Below are positions 7,099 to 9,868 of a stretch of 9,868 bases of DNA, one piece after another. Both the position numbers and the translations under genes were made by a program. The first letter of the stretch is position 1. Every line of letters starts with the position of its first letter. This DNA is from JAZKIX01 sp040384645 (GTDB lineage: Bacteria > Pseudomonadota > Gammaproteobacteria > Burkholderiales > Burkholderiaceae_D): NCBI GenBank assembly GCA_040384645.1, contig JAZKIX010000191.1:1-9868 (forward strand). Reading direction: 5' to 3'. The notes beneath the pieces were generated by a model, which was not told the DNA's origin, did no database searches, and saw only the letters and a program-made list of their open reading frames with translations.

Positions 7099-7116
7099 TT
7101 AAATTGCGTACAATTT
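7086..7116. promoter_or_regulatory. OhrR operator (31-base near-palindrome)
   Basis: The core is CGCAATT-A-AATTGCG (7094-7108), a perfect odd palindrome. Its inner eleven bases equal the CAATTAAATTG core of the OhrR operator I recall from Bacillus subtilis. The symmetry extends to 15-base arms (7086-7100 and 7102-7116) with a single mismatch (7092 against 7110). The site overlaps the -35 region of ohr, the expected place for a MarR-family repressor. Binding by the OhrR encoded next door is inferred from family knowledge. Confidence 0.8.
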
Positions 7117-7158
7117 AATTTATCGTAAAAATGCTGATTTCAAACCACACTCCAACCA

Positions 7159-7174
7159 GCCGGATGCGGCCGGC
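7159..7174 (-). other. GC hairpin just after ohrR
   Basis: GCCGG (7159-7163) and CCGGC (7170-7174) pair around a 6-base loop, 8 bases beyond the ohrR stop. No T-run follows on the minus strand, so it is at best a weak or factor-dependent terminator, and read-through from ohrR into ohr is possible. Confidence 0.3.
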
Positions 7175-7182
7175 AAGCGCTG

Positions 7183-7683
7183 TCAGCCATTGCTACATTG
7201 CTCGACCGCCAACATCAACTCATCGCGAATGGTCGATAAGGACGCATGCAGTTTTTGCACCGTTGCCAGCGGTTGGCCACTGCTACACAAGACTTGCGCC
7301 GGAATTTCTTCCGCCTTGCGCTTGAGTACGCATCCGGCCTTGGTCAAGGTAATGCGCACCTGACGCTGGTCGATCTCGTCGCGAATCCGTTCGATCATTC
7401 CAGAAGATTCGAGCCGTTTTAGCAAAGGTGTCAAAGTGCCGGAATCAAGAAACAGGCGCTCACCAATCTCCTTGACCAAAATATCGTCCTGTTCCCACAA
7501 GACCAACATTACAAGATATTGCGGATAAGTCAGGCCGAGTCGGTCCAACATTGGCTTATACACCTTGGTCATTGCGTGCGAGGCGGAATACAAGGCAAAG
7601 CAAAGCTGATTTTCTAGCGCCAGGATGTTTGCCTTGGGCGATGCCGCATACTGGGCTGTTTTCAATACCGGAGATTTCGCCAT
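7183..7683 (-). CDS. ohrR: Organic-peroxide-sensing MarR-family repressor OhrR
   Basis: 166 residues from the ATG at 7683, chosen because AAGGA lies 6 bases before it; an in-frame ATG at 7752 has no ribosome binding site and would add 23 atypical residues. The protein shows the OhrR signature LENQLCFALYSASHAMTK with sensing Cys28, then GLTYPQYLVMLVLWEQ, and the winged-helix recognition segment IGERLFLDSGTLTPLLKRLE (73-92) with wing residues RDEIDQRQV (101-109). A second cysteine, Cys133, has the same spacing from Cys28 as Cys127 from Cys22 in Xanthomonas OhrR. Tyr42 and Tyr53 likewise match Tyr36 and Tyr47, which contact the reactive thiol there. This predicts a two-cysteine repressor inactivated by an intersubunit disulfide when organic hydroperoxide is present, releasing ohr. 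It is upstream of and co-oriented with ohr. A third cysteine (Cys118) is also present. No operator copy is visible in front of ohrR itself. Confidence 0.95.
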   Translation of the reverse strand: MAKSPVLKTAQYAASPKANILALENQLCFALYSASHAMTKVYKPMLDRLGLTYPQYLVMLVLWEQDDILVKEIGERLFLDSGTLTPLLKRLESSGMIERIRDEIDQRQVRITLTKAGCVLKRKAEEIPAQVLCSSGQPLATVQKLHASLSTIRDELMLAVEQCSNG

Positions 7684-7810
7684 CTTGTTTCCTTGATTTA
7701 TTGATTCTTTACTACCGGCAGCAATCTTTGCCAAAGCCGGCAAATCGCACATTATGCGCGAGAATATTATGTTTAATACAACTCTTCCCGAGCGCTGCAG
7801 TGGACGCGCA

Positions 7811-7819
7811 TGGGATAAT
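7811..7819 (+). promoter_or_regulatory. Possible extended -10 promoter for dacB
   Basis: TGGGATAAT fits the extended -10 pattern TGnTATAAT with one mismatch. No good -35 lies 16-18 bases upstream. It would give a leader of about 68 bases to the dacB ATG. The rest of the 210-base gap between ohrR and dacB shows only AT-rich sequence near 7761-7780, where an ohrR promoter may lie, but no convincing pair was found. Confidence 0.35.
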
Positions 7820-7877
7820 AAAAAATCGATTGAATCCGGCAGCGTCTAGCAGCGGTAGCGCCCCTCTCCACTTATCT

Positions 7878-7898
7878 TCATGCCTCATGCCTCATGCC
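7878..7898 (+). repeat. Three tandem TCATGCC heptamers over the dacB start codon
   Basis: TCATGCC is repeated perfectly at 7878-7884, 7885-7891 and 7892-7898. Each unit carries an ATG (7880, 7887, 7894), and because 7 is not a multiple of 3 the three ATGs fall in three different frames. Only the last opens dacB. The upstream ATGs open frames of 8 and 10 codons that end at 7906 and 7919, inside dacB. No purine-rich Shine-Dalgarno precedes them; the preceding 20 bases are pyrimidine-rich. Confidence 0.9.
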
Positions 7899-9315
7899 AA
7901 TTTTAACCAGACTGCGTAGTACTTGTTTTTTATTTCTCGTCTTTTGTGCAGGTACCAGTGTCGCCGCGCAAGCGCTGCCTGCCAGCGTGCGCGCCGCGTT
8001 GCAGCAAGCCGGCATCCCGGCCGGTGCAGTGGCGACTTATGTGCAAGAGATCGGCAGTAAAAAAACGCTGATCGCCAGCAATGCCAACGACAGTTTCAAT
8101 CCTGCCTCCACGATGAAATTGCTCACCACCGATGCTGCGCTGGAACTGTTGGGGCCGACCTACACCTGGAAAACGCAAGCCTACAGCGTCGCACCGCAAG
8201 TGGGCGATGTGTTGCAAGGCAACTTGATCATCAAAGGCAATGGCGACCCGAAGCTGGTGCTGGAAAATTTCTGGCTATTTCTGCGACAACTCAGGGCTCG
8301 TGGCATCCGTGAAATTCGCGGCAATCTGGTGCTTGACCGTAGCGCCTTCGAGCTGGAAACCTTCGATGCCGAGAAATTCGACGGCGATCCGCTCAAACCT
8401 TACAACGCCGGACCGGATGCACTCTTGCTGAACTATAACGCGGTCGGTTTCCGCTTCATACCAGACGAAGCCAATGGCGTCATCAACGTTAGCGTCGATC
8501 CACCCTTGGCCGGCTATACGATCCACGCACCCAAACTGGGGAGTGGCAGCTGTGACGATTGGCAAAATAAATTGCAGGCCAGCGTCGGCGCCGACAATAC
8601 CAAGTTCGACGGTAGTTTTGCCGCATCTTGCGGTGAAAAAATCTGGTTCCTGCACCCGACTCAGTTATCGCAGAGCCAGTATTTCGCAGCCGTGTTTCGC
8701 CAATTGTGGCGCGACATGGGCGGCAGTTTTAAAGGTGAAGTAGTGAGCGGCATCACGCCAGCCGACGCCCGTTTGCTAGCTGAATGGCAGTCGCCGAGCC
8801 TGCCGGAAGTCATTCGCGACATCAATAAATTCAGCAATAACGTGATGGCGCGCCAGCTCTTGCTGACTTTGGCCATCGACAGCAGCAAGCGTCCCGCCAC
8901 GCCGCAGCGCGGTGCGCTGGCAGTCAAAGCCTGGCTCGCCAGCAAGAATATCGACGCGCCGGAACTGGTGATCGAAAATGGCTCCGGCCTGTCGCGCATT
9001 GAGCGCGTGTCGGCCAGCACAATGGGGCGCATGCTGGTGGCAGCCTTCCGTTCGCCGACCATGTCCGAATTTATTTCCTCGATGCCGTTAGTCGGTTACG
9101 ACGGCACCATGCGGCGGCGACTGACAACCAGCGCCGTCGCAGGCAACGCCCATATCAAAACCGGCAGCCTGAACGATGTCCGTGCGCTGGCCGGTTACGT
9201 TACCAGCGCATCAGGCAAAAATTACGCCGTGGTGTCGATGATCAATCATGCCAATGCCAGCCGTGGTCAAGAAGCGCAAGATGCGTTGCTGCAATGGGTT
9301 TATGAACAGAGATGA
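7894..9315 (+). CDS. dacB: D-alanyl-D-alanine carboxypeptidase/endopeptidase (PBP4, peptidase S13)
   Basis: 473 residues, typical of DacB/PBP4. It trims D-Ala from peptidoglycan stem peptides or cuts cross-links in the periplasm. A Sec signal peptide is clear: MPILTRLRS, a hydrophobic core ~10-23, then a likely cleavage after the AQA at 25-27. Active-site motifs of penicillin-binding proteins appear in order: SxxK as Ser72-Thr-Met-Lys75 in NPASTMKLLTT, SxN as Ser314-Asn-Asn316 in KFSNNVMARQLL, and KTG as Lys422-Thr-Gly424 in HIKTGSLNDVRALAGY. The ~240 residues between the first two motifs match the large insert domains of the S13 family. The ATG at 7894 gives a full signal peptide but has no visible Shine-Dalgarno and sits in a heptamer repeat. 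The gene stands alone, divergent from ohrR. I see no damage. Confidence 0.95.
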   Translation: MPILTRLRSTCFLFLVFCAGTSVAAQALPASVRAALQQAGIPAGAVATYVQEIGSKKTLIASNANDSFNPASTMKLLTTDAALELLGPTYTWKTQAYSVAPQVGDVLQGNLIIKGNGDPKLVLENFWLFLRQLRARGIREIRGNLVLDRSAFELETFDAEKFDGDPLKPYNAGPDALLLNYNAVGFRFIPDEANGVINVSVDPPLAGYTIHAPKLGSGSCDDWQNKLQASVGADNTKFDGSFAASCGEKIWFLHPTQLSQSQYFAAVFRQLWRDMGGSFKGEVVSGITPADARLLAEWQSPSLPEVIRDINKFSNNVMARQLLLTLAIDSSKRPATPQRGALAVKAWLASKNIDAPELVIENGSGLSRIERVSASTMGRMLVAAFRSPTMSEFISSMPLVGYDGTMRRRLTTSAVAGNAHIKTGSLNDVRALAGYVTSASGKNYAVVSMINHANASRGQEAQDALLQWVYEQR

Positions 9316-9366
9316 AGGCGGAGAGGACAGTTAAAGCCGACACGTTTAACTTGCTCACGACCGGTT

Positions 9367-9394
9367 TTGCGATGACTTTTAATTAAAATATACT
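9367..9394 (+). promoter_or_regulatory. Likely promoter of the DUF898 gene
   Basis: TTGCGA (9367-9372) and TATACT (9389-9394) are 16 bases apart; the -10 matches 5 of 6 and the -35 4 of 6 consensus positions, in an AT-rich stretch. Transcription would begin near 9401, giving a leader of about 110 bases before the ATG at 9510. Confidence 0.5.
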
Positions 9395-9430
9395 CCTCCC
9401 TGTATTATATTTACATCAATGAAACCGAGC

Positions 9431-9458
9431 GGGTAAGGCATGGTTTGTGCCTATACCC
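9431..9458 (+). other. Leader hairpin before the DUF898 gene
   Basis: GGGTAAGGCA (9431-9440) pairs with TGCCT-A-TACCC (9448-9458): ten base pairs with one bulged A and a 7-base loop. It sits in the predicted untranslated leader, 51 bases before the ATG. It is followed by CCCTAATTT rather than a T-run, so it does not look like a terminator. I do not recognise a known riboswitch family. Its role could be transcript stability or control; this is inference. Confidence 0.55.
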
Positions 9459-9509
9459 CCCTAATTTACCTGCACAAGAAAAGCTGTTCTCAATAGAAAA
9501 TAATCGTTC

Positions 9510-9868
9510 ATGACGCAGGCATTAGAAGAAATCCAAGATCGTTTCCAAGGCCCGCCCTCGCTGGCGCTGCTGGACATGGCAACCCGTCCCGCAGTTGACG
9601 CGCAACTGCAGCCCAACATGACGCCAAATATGATCGAGCCGGCGCTAGCGGAAGAACTGCGCTTTAGTTTTACCGGTACCGGCGCTGAATATTTTCGCAT
9701 CTGGGTAGTCAATTTGTTATTGACGATCTTGAGTCTGGGCGTGTATTCAGCTTGGGCCAAGGTGCGGCGCCTGCAATATTTTTATCGCAATACCCGCGTG
9801 GCCGATGCCAGCTTCGACTATCACGGCAATCCAAAAGCGATATTAAAAGGCCGCCTGCTGGCCCTGAC
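9510..9868 (+). CDS. YjgN/DUF898 family membrane protein, N-terminal part
   Basis: 119 codons are present and the gene runs off the right edge. After a ~50-residue polar N-terminal extension comes the family signature: LRFSFTGTGAEYFRIWVVNLL (50-70), a membrane helix ~63-81 (WVVNLLLTILSLGVYSAW), AWAKVRRLQYFYRNT (81-95) and FDYHGNPKAILKGRLLAL (102-119). DUF898 proteins are multi-helix inner-membrane proteins of unknown function; in some Burkholderiales genomes I recall them near a peptidase gene, which cannot be seen here. The ATG at 9510 is the first in frame after a stop three codons upstream, but it lacks a clear Shine-Dalgarno; Met23, Met37 or Met41 are alternatives that would remove most of the polar extension. 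A promoter and leader hairpin lie upstream. Confidence 0.9.
   Translation, partial: MTQALEEIQDRFQGPPSLALLDMATRPAVDAQLQPNMTPNMIEPALAEELRFSFTGTGAEYFRIWVVNLLLTILSLGVYSAWAKVRRLQYFYRNTRVADASFDYHGNPKAILKGRLLAL

Noticed and set aside
7684..7752. Upstream ATG extending ohrR by 23 residues
   Set aside because: No ribosome binding site at 7752, whereas AAGGA precedes the ATG at 7683 at ideal spacing.
7551..7919. 122-codon plus-strand frame antisense to ohrR reaching into the dacB start
   Set aside because: Lies opposite conserved OhrR coding sequence and has no family resemblance; its end is one of the out-of-frame heptamer ATG frames.
7894..7980. DacB as a lipoprotein (Cys18 in LVFC)
   Set aside because: The residue before Cys is Phe, which does not fit the lipobox; a standard signal peptidase I site (AQA at 25-27) follows.
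9330..9350. GTTAAA/TTTAAC inverted repeat as a dacB terminator
   Set aside because: Only six AT-rich pairs with a 9-base loop and no T-run; too weak to call.
1..9868. A novel defence, mobile or biosynthetic system
   Set aside because: Every sizeable gene belongs to a known housekeeping or stress family, and there are no repeats, integrases, toxin-antitoxin pairs or unusual composition that would mark an island.

Overview
The window looks like ordinary chromosome from a betaproteobacterium of the Burkholderiales, most likely the Oxalobacteraceae (Herminiimonas/Herbaspirillum/Collimonas-like). This placement rests on the style of the GroES, GroEL, MmsA, Ohr and DUF898 proteins and on moderate GC; it is an impression from memory, not a database result. 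I see no phage, insertion sequence, tRNA, rRNA or CRISPR array, and no multi-gene system that looks new.

Layout. Positions 1-1100 hold the start of groEL and all of groES on the minus strand, driven from a promoter near 1072-1100 and covered by an exact CIRCE operator (HrcA-type heat-shock control). A 478-base divergent gap separates them from a large plus-strand hybrid histidine kinase (1398-4544: Cache-like sensor, PAS, HisKA, HATPase, two receiver domains, no HPt). After a 297-base gap comes mmsA (4842-6359), a CoA-acylating methylmalonate-semialdehyde dehydrogenase without its usual mmsB partner. Its stop codon is followed at once by an unusual nested inverted repeat. Next, on the minus strand, is an organic-peroxide module: ohrR (7183-7683), then a palindromic operator and promoter, then ohr (6598-7017), then an intrinsic terminator. 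Divergent from ohrR is dacB (7894-9315, PBP4-type D-Ala-D-Ala carboxypeptidase), whose start codon lies in the last of three tandem TCATGCC heptamers. The window ends inside a DUF898/YjgN-type membrane protein gene (from 9510) with a promoter and a leader hairpin.

How they work together. groES-groEL is one chaperonin operon. ohrR-ohr is a regulator-effector pair for lipid and organic hydroperoxides. The kinase, mmsA, dacB and the DUF898 gene appear to be independent single-gene units. The features most worth a second look are regulatory: a second perfect palindrome inside CIRCE, the composite ohr operator, the structured mmsA 3' end, the ATG-bearing heptamer repeat at dacB, and the leader hairpin before the DUF898 gene.
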